Source of the DNA: Patiria pectinifera
Taxonomy: Eukaryota > Echinodermata > Asteroidea > Valvatida > Asterinidae
DNA length: 64,000 nt
NCBI GenBank assembly: GCA_029964075.1
Contig: CM057142.1
Location: 32,552,392-32,616,391 of the forward strand
Reading direction: 5' to 3'
The notes under the pieces were generated by a model that saw only the letters and a program-made list of their open reading frames with translations, did no database searches and was not told the DNA's origin. Made by a program: the position numbers and the translations under genes. Of the stretch, positions 1 to 12,540 are shown piece by piece (positions within the stretch are counted from its first letter, which is position 1; every line of letters begins with the position of its first letter).

Positions 1-240
1 CACATAAGTGGTTTTAAACCGCTGGTAAAACACCGCTGCGTTCTGCGCCACTTGCACAGTACACGCCGTACGCGCCAATTTCCATATACCGGTACATCTA
101 AGGAGATTTTTAGCACTGCACGCGAGGCACATACCATCGACATGGCCAAAGGGGTGTTGAATAAAACATGACATATAATTTTGTGAATTTTTGAGTTGTT
201 TCGACTTTTTGAACAGAAGGTATTTATTGTGAATTAATAA

Positions 241-375
241 GTGCTTGGCCGGTATTAAACAAGCATGTTTGAAACCGGCTCGGGGCCTGGATGCGGATAA
301 TGCCTGAGCCTTCCGCGTCCAGGCCCCTAGCTGGCTTATAAACATAGGCCTACTTGTTTAATACTGGCCAAGCAC
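241..375. repeat. Foldback element of 135 bp
   Basis: GTGCTTGGCCGGTATTAAAC at 241 and GTTTAATACTGGCCAAGCAC ending at 375 are inverted complements. The inner parts GGGGCCTGGA and TCCAGGCCCC also pair, so the whole unit is a hairpin with small bulges. It is flanked by AT-rich DNA. Confidence 0.85.
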
Positions 376-1098
376 ATATTTATTCCCTTCTTTGGATGTT
401 TGCTTGACAACAACAAACGAGTATAGGTTTACTCTAACTGTGGTGGATACATACAATGTACACCTTCCATCTGCTTGCTGCTAAGCAACACGATGCTTCT
501 TCCTATCATCCATTCTTCTCCACCCTCCCTTTCCCCCTCCCACTTTACTCCCCAGGGGTGTGTAGACTACTCAGGACCCCATCTGGTTGTCATCTCCACA
601 AGTAACAATTTACCTCAATCCCAATCAGGCAACAGTTTCTTACATCCTTAAGGAGAAAGTGCTGAAAGGATGGATTAACTTCCTACCTCATCAAAGATGA
701 ATTTGTTTACGTCTCCTGCAACATGAGCAGCAAACACTCACAAAACACGAGTACAATTTTCGGCCCCTGAACTGTCTTTCCAGGAGATGTGACTTTCACC
801 ATCACCAGGTGTAAACATTGCCACTGATCTTTTTTTTCCCCTTTTCTTTCTCCACTTTTTAATAAATAATGTCTTTCACAAAGAACTGAGAGACCAATCC
901 AGGGGCCAGGTGACGTTAGTGGTCCCCTGCCTATCTTCTTACATTGTACATGCACCTGGCTTTCACTTTCAGCCGGACATTTCAGAAAGTATGTAGCCCG
1001 AGACCATTCAATGTTCAAAGACAAAAGTTTGGAGCTCATAGCGATTAGATTGACAAGTTCAACTCTGAAGTACAACGACGAACTGCGAACACTGTAAC

Positions 1099-1418
1099 GT
1101 ACGGCCAGCGATCATTCTCATATACAGCTCCCGAACTCTGAAACCGGCTTCCAACTCATTTCAGAAATGCCAAATCACTGGAACTGTTCAAGACTCTACT
1201 CAAAACCCATCTGCTTATCCTTTGACTTTGAACATTTCTCCGGCCAACCATTCTCGTCAATTTGTGTTGGTTTTTGTTTACATATGCCGTGTTTTTGTGT
1301 ATTACTTGTAATTTTAAAGATTTACTCAGATTATTGTACATGTTATTATGCCTGTACAGCGCATTGGGGTCTTATTGACGGAATGCGCTTAACAAGAATG
1401 GTTTATTATTATTATTAA
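1099..1418 (+). mobile_element. 5'-truncated non-LTR retrotransposon (LINE) 3' end
   Basis: One frame reads RSFSYTAPEL, a stop where a Trp codon (TGG changed to TGA) is expected, then NRLPTHFRNAKSLELFKTLL and KTHL. This is the usual C-terminal end of CR1/L2/RTE-like reverse transcriptase proteins. It is followed by TGTACAGCGCATTGGGG, GGAATGCGCTT and an (ATT)n tail. Only this terminal piece remains. Confidence 0.75.
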
Positions 1419-2366
1419 GTACAAACACCATGTTCTTAGTAAAATTCATTAGAGAACCAGTTAAAAGCTGTAGACAACCTGCGACATTCAACTTGGTAAC
1501 CTGTCTTTGCTCAGCAAATAATTTCTTGCTATTCAACAGATATTCCGTAATTAGCACCTCCGTGTAACTGGGTCCCAGATCTGAAGGTCGGGTGCCTGAA
1601 AATCTCTTTTCCACTTGTGACTGACTTTCAAAGATTGCATCCCAAGCGCAAGACTTTTCCAGAGAAATGTACACATGGCACATGTACTTGTGTCGTTGAT
1701 GTACGAAATGTATACACGTATAATGTGTTGAATCAGATCACTGGCACGCCAGGACCCATGGGGTTCAATTGAGCTCAAAAGTGCTGCCATGCGAGGAAGA
1801 AGAAGCATCGGCGATAACCACAGAGGGGGGATCATCCCATAGATGACAGGGATCCCTGTTGCCCCGGCAATGGTAACCATGACAGCAGCTCGCCGGTCCG
1901 GTGCCGGGTGACCCTGATTGCTGGCGTCACGCGGGGCCGGGACAGCGGTGCAAACCCTGACCTACATTGTGCTTGTTCGTGCTGGACTGACATAATGCAT
2001 ATTCATAATGACAGGACAGGACAAGAAATGGAAAATTGATTTCCAAAACTTGTGAAAAAAAAAAAATTGGTCATTCAGCCCAAAACTTCTAAAACAGATT
2101 TGAATGTAACTGTTTCCTTTCACCTTGCAATTTTCCTGTTAACTAGTAATTTTATTCTAAAGTTCTCTTTGGAAAAAATGTTGCAAAATGACGCCACTTT
2201 TTTTCCTCATACATGTATATCATCTCAATAAAGGTCAGTCATTGCAAAAATGTTGAAAAGACATGAATCTGGGACTGAGAAACATTTCCAATCTAGTTAA
2301 GAAATACTTAGAATTGTCTTGACTCTCCATAGACTTTGTACACAAGAGCTTCTACCCCTTAAGACC

Positions 2367-2470
2367 CACTAGCCCCAACCTCGTCCCCAGTGCTTACTTT
2401 ATTTCCAACCGCGTTTCCAATAGTAAACCCTGGATAGGAAACTTTCTTCCTGTATCCTGATTGGATACCA
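2367..2470. repeat. CCTCGTCCCCAGTGCTTACT repeat (three copies)
   Basis: CCTCGTCCCCAGTGCTTACT, TTATTTCCAACC and ATAGGAAACTTTCTTCCT recur at 62401-62505 in the same orientation and at 50137-50233 inverted. The copies are too similar to be chance. Confidence 0.75.
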
Positions 2471-3752
2471 ATTAATTGGCTAATAATTTTTTTATCGTGT
2501 ACTTGGTGCTATTATATATTCACAACGCCGTACGTGTTTTCGCACGCACATTCGCACGCCTAATCGAAAAAATAATTTTTTCCAATTAATATGAAATATG
2601 ATATATGATGTTGTCTTGATAAGATCGTAAAAGATCGTAACAGTTTGATTTCAAAATCGTGATTTCGGTGCTCGCGCTCGTGCTCGCGTGCTTCTGATTG
2701 ACTCTGTTTTTTCCCAGACACTGCATACAAAAAAATGTGCTAAAATGTAACGATATCCAGGCACCAGATGTTCCTCATTTTGCATACGTCTGCAAAAATC
2801 TTGCACATGCAAATGATCCAATACCAGGTGAGAGAGGGTGGTGGGGGGGCAGGTTGCTCGACTGTGGGGGGGACGAGGTTGCCACTAGCCCCAACTCCTT
2901 AAGTGCAGTCTAAATTATAAAACTTTTCTTAAATTTGGTCTCACATGTATATGGTCTTTATTAAAAGCGCTGTAAAATGTCTACATTATCTCAAGATGCA
3001 CAATTACATGTAATTTACACAAGAGTTGTGCACCGAGAGAAAGCTGCATTTTACACCGAGTTTACGTAAGATGATCAAATTTTGTGATGGAAAGTCTATT
3101 CCGAGCACACTAATGAAATCATCTGGTGAACATACCTAAAGGCCAAGGTCTTTCTTTGGAAAGATGCATCACTTAGAGTAAGATGAAAAGAAGGAAAAAA
3201 CAAACTCTGTACACAAAGAGCAAGGTTCATGAGACATGCACAGCCAAGTTCAAGCAAGGATGAATCTGGCAACAGCTAGAACCGCTCTCTTCATACTGCG
3301 TTTTCAATTGCAAACCAACGATTATACACGTACGGTTTGTTTTGATCACGACATTCCTTTAGATGTTTTATATGTTCTCAGGGGGTGTTTGTGTACATGT
3401 ATTCAGAGTGCGTCACATTGATCGCCATCTTTATTTTCGTGTTGTCGTCTTCACCGTCATTTTACCCCCAAACTTTAGCTCAAAAAAATCCAAACCCTGC
3501 CCTCTATCTACAAAACTCCTGTTGGTTATACATGTAAATGTGGCTAACTAGTTTTGTGAGTCCAATAAACTAAAAGTGGATTTCTGTTCTCCTATAGCAA
3601 CGGGGCCCGTTACTTTACAATCGCCCACATTCCTTACCCTATGGATGTTTTGCTCGTTCCCGGAGGGACACATTCTAATCTGCATTTCCTCGGCATTTCT
3701 GGAATTAATTTCACCAACGTAAAACAATGGTCATCTCAATTAGTTCACTTAC

Positions 3753-3812
3753 CTTGGGTGCAATGCCTTTGCGGACGTCATTGATTTGAGAAAGCTCCAA
3801 CCCTTGGCCTTC
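3753..3812 (-). CDS. PLCB4: PLC beta 4-like, coding exon 3 (residues 56-75, PH domain)
   Basis: This 60-nt exon (20 codons, phase 0 at both ends) lies on the minus strand between a CTTATAG acceptor and a GTAAGT donor. It encodes EGQGLELSQINDVRKGIAPK. The PLCB4 family motif at this place, as I recall it, is E-G-(Q/K)-x-L-E-x-x-x-I-N-x-I-R-x-G-x-x-P-K, also 20 residues, which continues the PH domain directly after the WKSEG segment of exon 2. I found no convincing exon 4 (the segment leading to the SGxDLVNI motif of the family) between here and base 1, so the EF-hand, X/Y catalytic, C2 and C-terminal coiled-coil parts should lie further left, outside the window. Confidence 0.9.
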
Positions 3813-4400
3813 CTATAAGAAGGAAAAAATAGATACACGTAATTTTAACAACTCTGGAAAAACGTGTTCGTTATTATTTTCGGCAGCCTAAAGTAAATTT
3901 AGAGAAGTAATAGTGCACCAGTGTGAAGTGACCAACTCTTCAAGATTAGCGGTTGCAAGAAGAACCAACAGTGTCAACTTGACATTCCAATGACTGTCAC
4001 AGTGTGCTCTGAGTCTGACAATCATGAGAATACCTAAATTCAAGGGAGGTACATGTACATGTAACAGTCGCAAAGAAATGTGTGATTGTACAACAGTCCA
4101 TCAACATCAGATCCAGAACCACATTGTTAAAGGGGGGGGGGGAGGCGGGGAGGGGGGAGTTTAGGAGCATGAAGACGGTGGTGCACCAACTAGGATTTGT
4201 CATTAGAGGCTTAGACTTGCCGGCCATTGTCAAGAGGAAAAGGATGGGGGGACCTGTAATTTGATGCTAGGGGCCTCTCTTTTCCCGTTTATTCTATTCG
4301 TTATTTCAATTAAATTTTCAGAAATCCCCGGAGAGAAAGGGAAGAGTTGACAACCGTTCTGATGTTAAGAAGTTGTTTTCACTACTTTTCTAGTAAATAA

Positions 4401-4761
4401 GGCCCAAAAAAAAGTCTCCGGTTTCTGGTATGGAGCTTGCCACAGAAGTGGTGCGGCGACGCGTTTGTTTTTTTGTTTTTTTACTTCCTTCAAATGGCGG
4501 CTGATGCCTGCAAATGGTGCCCGACTAAGTTTAGTGCAAAATGTATGGGAGCCCAGAGAGGCCACATAAAGCTTACACCCGATCGTAACCCCATCTAAAA
4601 ACTCGTTAAAATTGCGTAGCAGCAGGATTCCAGTCAAACCAGTGAGTTTGGCGGTTTTGAGACATCATCTTACATTGAAAAAAAACTTTTTAATTTTGCC
4701 GACGCGCATGGCTACGGCGACGCGCCCGCATACCAGAAACCGGAGACTTTTTTTTGTGGCC
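4401..4761. mobile_element. PIF/Harbinger-like MITE, subfamily 1, copy A
   Basis: The ends are GGCCCAAAAAAAAGTCTCCG and its complement, CGGAGACTTTTTTTTGTGGCC, flanked by TAA on each side (4398-4400, 4762-4764). A three-base TWA duplication with GGCC ends is the signature of PIF/Harbinger elements. Its interior matches copy B at 7407-7777 in the opposite orientation. There is no transposase. Confidence 0.85.
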
Positions 4762-7390
4762 TAATAAAAACAAAAATCAATTTTGGCCCAGCCACCCCCC
4801 CCCCCCAAGATCCACCAGTGGAACAGTCAGATCTTGTGCTCTGACAATTATGACAATAATCTAATTAATAATCTAACCGCAATTCTTCCAAGAGATCATC
4901 ATTACATACCAAATACTACCCTATCTTTAATATCACAAGAAAAGTTCGCACGGGCTCTTAAACTCTTTCCCACCATTTAATCTAACCTATAAATTCAATG
5001 ATTTATAGGAGTCTCTCACACCAGCAAAAGCAAATCTCTCCCTTAAAAAAATTCCAACCGACACATTTTTTTATCTGATTGATGAGAATTCTGTGGTGCA
5101 TAAACAACAAAATTGTATACAGGCAAAGTATGCAGGGCTAGCATCTCGCAGGGGTAAATATTTCTGTGTGATGTATTGAGGTGGGATTAGGTGGGAAGAC
5201 TTCAACACATCCATCAAGGTTTGACAGTTTCATTTGGAGTTTCAAGAATTCACAACACATTACTACTCCCAGCCTTAGGGCTGTCCCGAAAATACCCAAC
5301 ATTCGATCATCAATTGGTTCTTACCGGTTCAAATTTTCGAATGAAAAAAAAAACAGGTACGTCCCGTCTGTATGTTATTTTGTCCGTACAGTTGCAACAG
5401 TTTATTGTCAGAAGTAACTTTTTGTTGATGACGGTTCATTGTTCTCATCCTTTTAACAGGCAGCCCATAACATCGATTGTTGCATGCAAATGTTATCCGA
5501 CGCACTTTGCATACAACTTAGTTGCAGCTGGCATGGCACTTGATTGGCAAGATTTGGTTTTTTTGTTTTTGTTTCGAATAATCCAATACTAAATTTTTCG
5601 AAAATGGCCGGCTCCACCCAGGCCAGCCTGACTGTACTCAGTAGTATCCATTTCTAAAATTTCACTGAAGCAGTTGCTGATAAAAACATCACTGGTAAGC
5701 TCCGTTTTGTTGATAAAGTCTCCTCATCTTGTTGGGGAAAAAAAGGAATTGTAGCTTCTTCTAGACTGAGCAGAACTGTTACCACAGAGATATACATGTA
5801 ATTAAAGCGGCTTATGACACGAACACTTCTCCTCAACTTTTCAGGGACTATTTTCAAGACGACTCCTTAAAACTTGATAAGAGTGAGTGATGTTCCATGC
5901 CAAGTACTGCAGAAGATATCTCATTTTGTCAAGACTGTATTTTGCTTTGTGACTGTTTTTTTTTTTATCTGTGTGCTGTCTGTTTAAAGTCATCCTCTTT
6001 AATTTGGTGCTGTCTTTGATTTGGGTAATCAACATCACAACATTCCAAATTTCTCATGTTTGTCTTTCGCTGGAATGTACATGTACATCGTGAATAATGC
6101 AGTACACAGGATCATATAGAACTAAAGTGCATGTTACACATATCCCATCAAGGATGTTTGAGATTAGTTTGAGAATATAGGAAAGGGTAGATTTGCATCA
6201 GGATTCAAGTAAATATTCATTTGCACATGGAAAACATGTGGTCATTTGCATTGTGCAATGCATCAATTGTTGGGTGTTACAATTCAGCACTCCAAATTTC
6301 AATAAACGTTCAGTGTGACAGAATAATAAAACTACCATCTTGATAAGGCAATGTTGTACACTGAACATGTTAGTAGTTCTTGGATGTCTGTGCCTGACTT
6401 TAAGGCAAGTATACACATACATGTACATGTAGATATCTCTGAGTATTCTGACCAAAAGCAGCAAATGTTCACCCCTCCCTCTTTCCTTAACCCCCCTTGC
6501 CCCCTCCCCAAATCCATTTACACCCACCCACAAATTGGATCCAATCTATGCCATTGGAAAAAAATTCAACTGGCAGCACAGTTTGTCGAATAGAACAGAC
6601 TTCTAATTAATTCTTAATTTTTTAATAGGAAAACAAGTTATTGATATAGTATGCATATCATAATAATTTACATTCTAAGTGCGCTGTTCCATGACCAGCT
6701 CCATGATCATTTGCATAATTGAGTACCTGCAGAAATGGTGACCTTACAACAGTTCAAGTTAACTCAGGATATGAGTATTGATAAAAATGAGAGAGATGGA
6801 ATATTGCTAATTTTTTTTATGAGTTGATTAATTTGACTAAGACAAAAATACCTCTTTTTGCTAATCGTATAGGCCTATCATGCATGTACCGCATGAGAAC
6901 AAAATAATACTTGTTTTTTTAAGAACCTGCATGTTTTAATTTGTTCCATACTTTCCCAGTGTTTTGAAATTCAGATTTAATTTGTTTCCGCTCCGCCGTG
7001 CGATTGAATTTGATGATAGCCTAATACATCAGTATGATAAACTGCGATATCTTATCTGAGTGAACTCTCCATTGTTCTTCCCAGGATGTGATCACTACCG
7101 GTAGCTGCAGTGCATGAACAATGACATTTAACGACTTCTGATATAAGCCACCCCCTACCCCTCCCCAAACCCCTCCCTTCCCCCCAAAAACCAATATACA
7201 CGTTGGCAAACCACTGCAGCATTCAGGCTTGACAGCCAAATTGGTAAACCAACAGTTTTTGGCACATCTTCCCCTAAAAAGCTACATTTTCTCTGTCCCA
7301 TTTTCTAGTCAGTAGACGTGTGGCAAAGATGCATGCATTCTGAAAAATGATGTTGATTGCAATTTCTGATAAATTTCCAAAAGAGAGACA

Positions 7391-7955
7391 GGCAATTCCA
7401 GCATTAGGCCAAAAAAAAAAGTCTCCGGTTTCTGGTATGCACGCGCGTCACCGTAGCCATGCACGTCGTCAAAATGAAAAAGTTTTTTTTTTCAATGTAA
7501 GATGATGTCTCAAAACTGCCAAACTCACTGGTTTGACTGGAATCCTGCTGCTGCACAATTTTAACGTGTTTTTAGATGGAGTTACGATCGAGTATAAGCT
7601 TTAATGTGGCCTCTCTGGACTCCCATATATTTTGCACTAAATTTAGTCTGGCACCATTTGCAGTCATCAGCCGACATTTGAAGATAAAAAAAGTAAAAAA
7701 CCAAAAAAAAAAGCCGCGTTGCCGCACCACTTTTGGGGGCAAGCTCCATACCAGAAACCGGAGACTTTTTTTTGGCCTTATGTAATAAACATGAAAATGT
7801 ATTTCTCATATATCTTATACATCCAACATCTAATAATATTCGAGGAGATTACGGACTAGGAGTTCTGGATCAATTCTCGGAATCATCAATTACATATCAT
7901 GGTTAATTGGCTTATTCATGGGCATTACACATCCTTTCATAATGCTGGAATTGCC
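7391..7955. mobile_element. GGCAATTCCAGCATTA inverted-repeat element, copy 1 (split by Harbinger copy B)
   Basis: The outer ends read GGCAATTCCAGCATTA and ATAATGCTGGAATTGCC. With the nested insert removed it is about 190 bp and matches 15960-16172 (shared ATTACxGACT, CATCCAACATCTA-type words and the CCTTTCATAATGCTGG end). Confidence 0.8.
7407..7777. mobile_element. PIF/Harbinger-like MITE, subfamily 1, copy B, nested in another repeat
   Basis: The ends are GGCCAAAAAAAAAAGTCTCC and GGAGACTTTTTTTTGGCC, with TTA on both sides (7404-7406, 7778-7780). It has inserted at the TTA of the CAGCATTATG terminus of a second element whose uninterrupted copy is at 15960-16172. This gives the order of insertion directly. 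Confidence 0.88.
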
Positions 7956-8427
7956 CAGATATACACAATGTAAAGACTCACAAAAAAAACCTCTTTTTTT
8001 CCCTCACTATTTTCTTTTTCTTTATATATTCACTCTTTTTTCCCTTTTTTCCCCCTCATCATGACAGTGTTCCCAGTAATTCAAAAACATGAAAGCTCAC
8101 ACAGGTTAATGTGATGAGCTACTGTATATGACCTTTTCTCTGTGTGGAAACAGGGCAACGAAAAAAATCAATGGAGAATGAATCGCATTATGGAGTCCAG
8201 TCGACCGGGCTATGCGCATACATGTAATAATCTGCCAGCTTAGGACAGAGCGAGGATTGAGATCAGTGGGAATACAATGGTCTCATCTTGGTTGACTTTC
8301 ATGAAAAATAAGAGACAGAACTAGGCAGAGGTCAAAATGAGGATTAGAGGGTATTAGGAAAGAGAATCAAATGGAAAAGTAAGGCAGCACTTTAAACGAC
8401 TAACTTGAGTGGAAATGTGCATAAAAA

Positions 8428-8494
8428 TAAGCTTTCGTAGCTACAACTACCGGTACTTCATCAGATGAAGTAGTAGTAGCTCTACGAAAGCTTA
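8428..8494. repeat. Hairpin with AAGCTTTCGTAG arms
   Basis: TAAGCTTTCGTAGCTACAAC and its near-complement ending CTACGAAAGCTTA form a stem interrupted by small mismatches, closing around CTTCATCAGATGAAG. Confidence 0.8.
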
Positions 8495-8499
8495 TGTGG

Positions 8500-8935
8500 T
8501 AAATTGGGGGCAGAATTTGAAGAAAAAAATCAGTTTAAAAAAAAATCAGTTTAAAAAAAATTACACTTTTCTCAAAAATATATATACTTTTCTCGAAAAT
8601 ATATTCCTTTTCTCGAAAATATAATGACTGGATGCTGTTTTAAAATTGTCCTATGTCAATGGGTTTTTTTTGTCTATTTATGTATATGTGAGTATATTTG
8701 TTTACTGTTTGTATTTTATCTGTTGTCTGGAGATCCCTTTAAATAGTGATTTGTTTCGCTTTTGGGAAATCCTCGGGCCTGTTTGTTTTTAATATTTTTA
8801 TCTTGTTTGCCCGATAATAAATAAATAAATAAATAAATAGACACCACACAGACTATAATTACAGTCAAGTTAGGTATTTCATGATAATTTGGTATGTCTG
8901 CAAATGTTGTATCTTACCTTAACACGTGTACATTT
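8500..8935. repeat. Diverged TTAAAGGG-family remnant with an ACTTTTCTCGAAAATATA triplication
   Basis: TGCAAATGTTGTATCTTACCTTAA near 8900-8930 matches the end of the TTAAAGGG element. Upstream, ACTTTTCTC(A/G)AAAATATA occurs three times in a row (8565-8625), where the intact copies have a single CTTTTCTTGAAAAT. An (AAAT)n run follows at 8817-8839. Confidence 0.55.
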
Positions 8936-9184
8936 AAGCTTTACACACGCCATTACAATTATGCCACACTAAACATTATGCATATCCTGTTCGTTAAATA
9001 ACCTCCACTGGTACGAACATATGTGTATTCATGCATGTAATTTTACATACATTCAAATACACTCAATATGCACCTGTTGAGTAATCAGAAGTAGCCTTAG
9101 GCTACATGTTTTAAAATGTTTTTTTGTCTCCAGTTCATCAGACCCCTACTTTACATACATGTACAATCATCACATATGCAGTAG

Positions 9185-9442
9185 ACTGTAGTGGATCTAG
9201 AGGCCCCCCCCCCCAAGTTCAGCCGCTGACTAATGTCATACTATAAAATGGGGCCAAAAATAATAAACGGAATTCTTAAGTTCCTACATTTATTCAGTAA
9301 TTGTCTCGGAATGCAGGAGAAAGCAACATAGATTTCAAAAATTTCCAGGGGCATGCATACGGACCGAGGCACCACTAGCCTTAGACTCACCCCCCCCCTT
9401 ATATCAACTCTCTGTTTCCTGAAAGCTAGCTCCACCCCTGAT
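9185..9442. repeat. Probable small transposon with GTGGATCTAGAGGCC end
   Basis: GTAGTGGATCTAGAGGCCCC begins it and AGCTAGCTCCACCCCTGATT ends it, an imperfect inverted pair of a type common at transposon ends. C runs are at 9206-9214 and 9391-9398. Nothing coding is seen. Confidence 0.35.
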
Positions 9443-9535
9443 TTCTGTTACAACGTAACAGAATTATCCTATCAAACATACATCTTACCTTGAAGTTGAA
9501 CTCTGTGCAAATTAGAAGAATTCCAGTTACATGCA

Positions 9536-9604
9536 TTTAATCATACTGTCAATGGTTGATGAAGCGTACGTTTAATCATACAGTCTATGGTTGATGAAGC
9601 GTAC
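9536..9604. repeat. Two-copy 35-bp tandem repeat
   Basis: The unit begins TTTAATCATAC and ends GGTTGATGAAGCGTAC. It occurs at 9536 and 9571 with two substitutions. Confidence 0.85.
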
Positions 9605-10087
9605 AAAATGCGCATTCACAGAGATTGTTTGCAACTAACACCCCAACATTAATTTGCACAATGCATTTTTGATTATACACTGGGCCCAATTTCGTGAGAG
9701 AAAAAAAATGCCCATGAAGTAAATGTGGCATAAAAAAATGTTGTTAATTTAACATTTTGAGAACACGGTTCAATAACTTGACGTCAGGACATGTGCAAGA
9801 CATCGGCCACAAAAACACACTCAGGCATGGAAGCACCCAGTAGGCATGGACAAAAAAATTAGCATATGTGGGCAGACTACAACTTCACGCCTCATTGAAG
9901 ATTGAGGAGGAAACATACAATTGGAAGAAAACAAATTACCCTTTCATATTCTAAGAGTGCCAACAACCTTCGTTTAATTAAAACCCTCTTTCAACATTTT
10001 TTTTAACAAAATCTGATTTATTTCACTAGTTTTTTTTACAAAAAACTGATAAGTTTTCACATGAACCACATCGGGAAACTGACATTT

Positions 10088-10457
10088 GGCACACAAAAAA
10101 AAAATATTCGGTCTCTGGTCAGACCACAGTTCCGGAATTGATGCGGCGACAAGTTTTTTTTTTTTTTTGACTTTTTTTTTTTTCAAGCTTGGATTGTACA
10201 GACAAGGTGGATACTATTTTGCTTTTGTTGTGTCCTCATATATACATTGGTGTCCTCCATCATTTGCCTTGGTGCCCTCCATCATTTGCCTTGGTGCAAT
10301 TTCCCCATTCCTTGATACAAAAATTTGAGGAGGTGCGGCAATAGAGGGCGCTGCTGTAGCTATACCGCGGACAATTTGAAGGAAAAAAAAGGTTGACGCG
10401 CATGATTAAAATCGACGCGCGCGCTGACCAGAGACCGACTAAATTTTTTTTCTGGCC
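10088..10457. mobile_element. PIF/Harbinger-like MITE, subfamily 2, copy C
   Basis: The ends carry TCGGTCTCTGGTCAG and CTGACCAGAGACCGA near GGCC, with TTA after the right end. The left terminus is eroded (GGCACACAAAA). The interior has CGCGCATGATTAAAATCGAC, AGAGGGCGCTGCTG and a 24-bp tandem of the type TCCATCATTTGCCTTGGTGC (10246-10295). Confidence 0.8.
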
Positions 10458-12129
10458 TTATAACAATTTTTTTTTTTTTAAAGTTGAACAAAGAAATTGA
10501 CCGGAGCAGGGTTTTAAAATACTGATATAGTCAGACTGTGTCCAAAGACTTTCATCAAGTTTTGTCTGCAAAAAAACAAACAAACATGCCACAAATGTCC
10601 GGGAAAACCAAATTTCATGGTTCCCCCTGCGTACCAGGTGCACAACATTAGCTTGTTCATCGACCGATAATTCCAATGATAAATTGCGGCCACTTCGAGT
10701 CCAAAGGCCGAGTATAGATGGGTTCAATGTATTCAGGAACATTCAGGCCGGTATTATTTTCCAGCAACATGCGCTGATTAATTGCAGCTGAGATTTGGTG
10801 TAAGTGAAAGACTGAGTACATAACGTGAATGCGTGTACACAGACATGCACGGACACTGTGAAATGTGCGGATGAGGAGTGGGCGTGGATTAGTGGTATGC
10901 ATAATTTACGGGCGGTACGGGAGCCGGGTACCCTACTGACGTAAAACACGGGTACCCGGGTACCCGTAAAAGAAAACAACCCCAAAACTCAAATCCTGGA
11001 AGTTGTCTGAAGGGGTTTAATTAAAGCTTTACGGTGTAATCGGCAACTTTTGGTATATGTCGTGCCTTTAAAAAAACACATATGTGAAATCTGTGTTGGT
11101 TTTATGTACATTATTTTAGTACACAAATACTCAATGTAATGCATTGCTATTTTTGACAATTTTGAGAAAGTTAAAATGTGTGTAAAATAAGACAATGACC
11201 TTTTTTTAAGAGTATAAGTTGCTTGGTTGTACACGTAGTTTCATATAGGGTCTTTCATGGGTTCCATGCACAAATATTTCCAAAATATATTCTGAAATCT
11301 GTTTCCCTACAGGGGTTTTTGTTTTCCTTTTTGTTTATAGGTGGTTGTTTGGTTTTGATTTCATTTATGGGCTCATAATTTGTTCTCCAGGCATATGTTG
11401 TCAAAAACAAATTATTTTGAAAAACAAGGAAACCTTTGAAATGAAATAACGAAAATTGTTTTGGTTTTTGGTTTGTTATTGTTTTAGGGGTTGGTGGGTT
11501 TTTTTAGAAAGAAATATTTCAACAACAACAAAAAGGAATCCTTTTTCCCTTGGGATAGTTTCCAGTACGTGGCTCATCGTATACAATGTACATAATGTGA
11601 AACAATGACAGCTAATTCACGTATTCTTCAACACTGGTTTAAAAAGGTCTCAACATTCCATCTCACCAACTCTTTTCGCATTTCTTACGTCAAACGACTT
11701 TTGAAACACCTTTGATTTTTTAATAGGCTTTTTTTTATACATCTCAAATTGAAACCAGTGACACTTGGACTCTGTCATCGTACGCAAGCTTTATTATCGT
11801 TTCCTCTCTGGAACAAACAGCTAGATTTAGTTCTGTGCCAACAGCTGATAACAAAATCTCTCCAAATATTGACTGTTCACAACTGTTGCCATTTCATTTG
11901 TCAATCACGTCCCACAGATTTTGTAATTACTGCATTGCTGTGGATCATTATGCATGTACTTGTGCACAAAAACAACGGCGTTATGACCTTGGAAAGAGCT
12001 GATCATAGCGATGCAAAGTGAACATGGATATCCAAGGCTATTTTTGATAGCTGTTATTTTTTCTAATGCCATGATGCAAGGGGCGGGTTTGCAATCAGCA
12101 TCTTTCAGGGTCCAGACCATTAAATACAT

Positions 12130-12540
12130 GTAGGCCCCGAATTGCCTACGCCAGCCAAATCATGATTTGCATGTCCTCAAATTCTTCGGTATGAGAGCAT
12201 TTCGTGGGTCATGAACTTGAGGGTTTGTAAAAAAAGAAGGGTGGAAGCCCTGCACAGGACTGTGAGCTTGTATTTCTATGAAATTTGGATGAAATTTGGC
12301 CTTAAAAACGCTGTATTTTGCAATGGAGTGTATGCAAAGTTTTTCAAAATGGCGATGGGCTTCAGGACTATTTTAAGGGTGACCATCTTCGGATGGAAAT
12401 TTCTCCCGAAAGTCATTGGATTAACCCACAAAAATTGAACAGAAACTGAAAGATGATGAAATAAGCTTTAATTTGATGCGTGTCTTGAATGCCTCAGAGA
12501 GTTGTGAGTGTTTTTTAAAATAATTTTGGTAAGTGCGCGT
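12130..12540. repeat. Dispersed repeat, copy 1 (inverse partner at 28340-28745)
   Basis: Shared words, reversed at 28.4-28.7 kb, include GAATTGCCTACGCC, TGAACTTGAGGGTTTGTAAA, AAATTGAACAG, AAAGATGATGAAAT and the CACAACTCTC/GAGAGTTGTGAG pair. The open frame at 12211-12438 lies inside this repeat and is not a gene. Confidence 0.7.

Larger units (their letters stand above)
1..3752. other. Partial intron 3 of the PLCB4-like gene
   Basis: No exon was found here. It holds the foldback at 241, the LINE tail at 1099, the CCTCGTCCCC repeat at 2367 and a GC-richer block at about 1790-1960 whose minus-strand frame looks fairly protein-like but has no splice-site pair I trust. I see nothing in 400-700 or 3000-3700 beyond AT-rich sequence. 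Confidence 0.6.

Noticed and set aside
1551-1880. Minus-strand frame with a fairly protein-like hydrophobic stretch
   Set aside because: No acceptor/donor pair fitting the PLCB4-like gene and no recognisable family; kept only as a GC-richer block.
3613-3700. Possible extra minus-strand exon just beyond PLCB4-like exon 3, ending in a GTAAGG donor
   Set aside because: It would leave an intron of about 60 bp, and the encoded residues do not fit the family's next segment (leading to SGxDLVNI).
5191-5592. Plus-strand open frame of 133 codons
   Set aside because: No splice context, no motif, and intronic composition.
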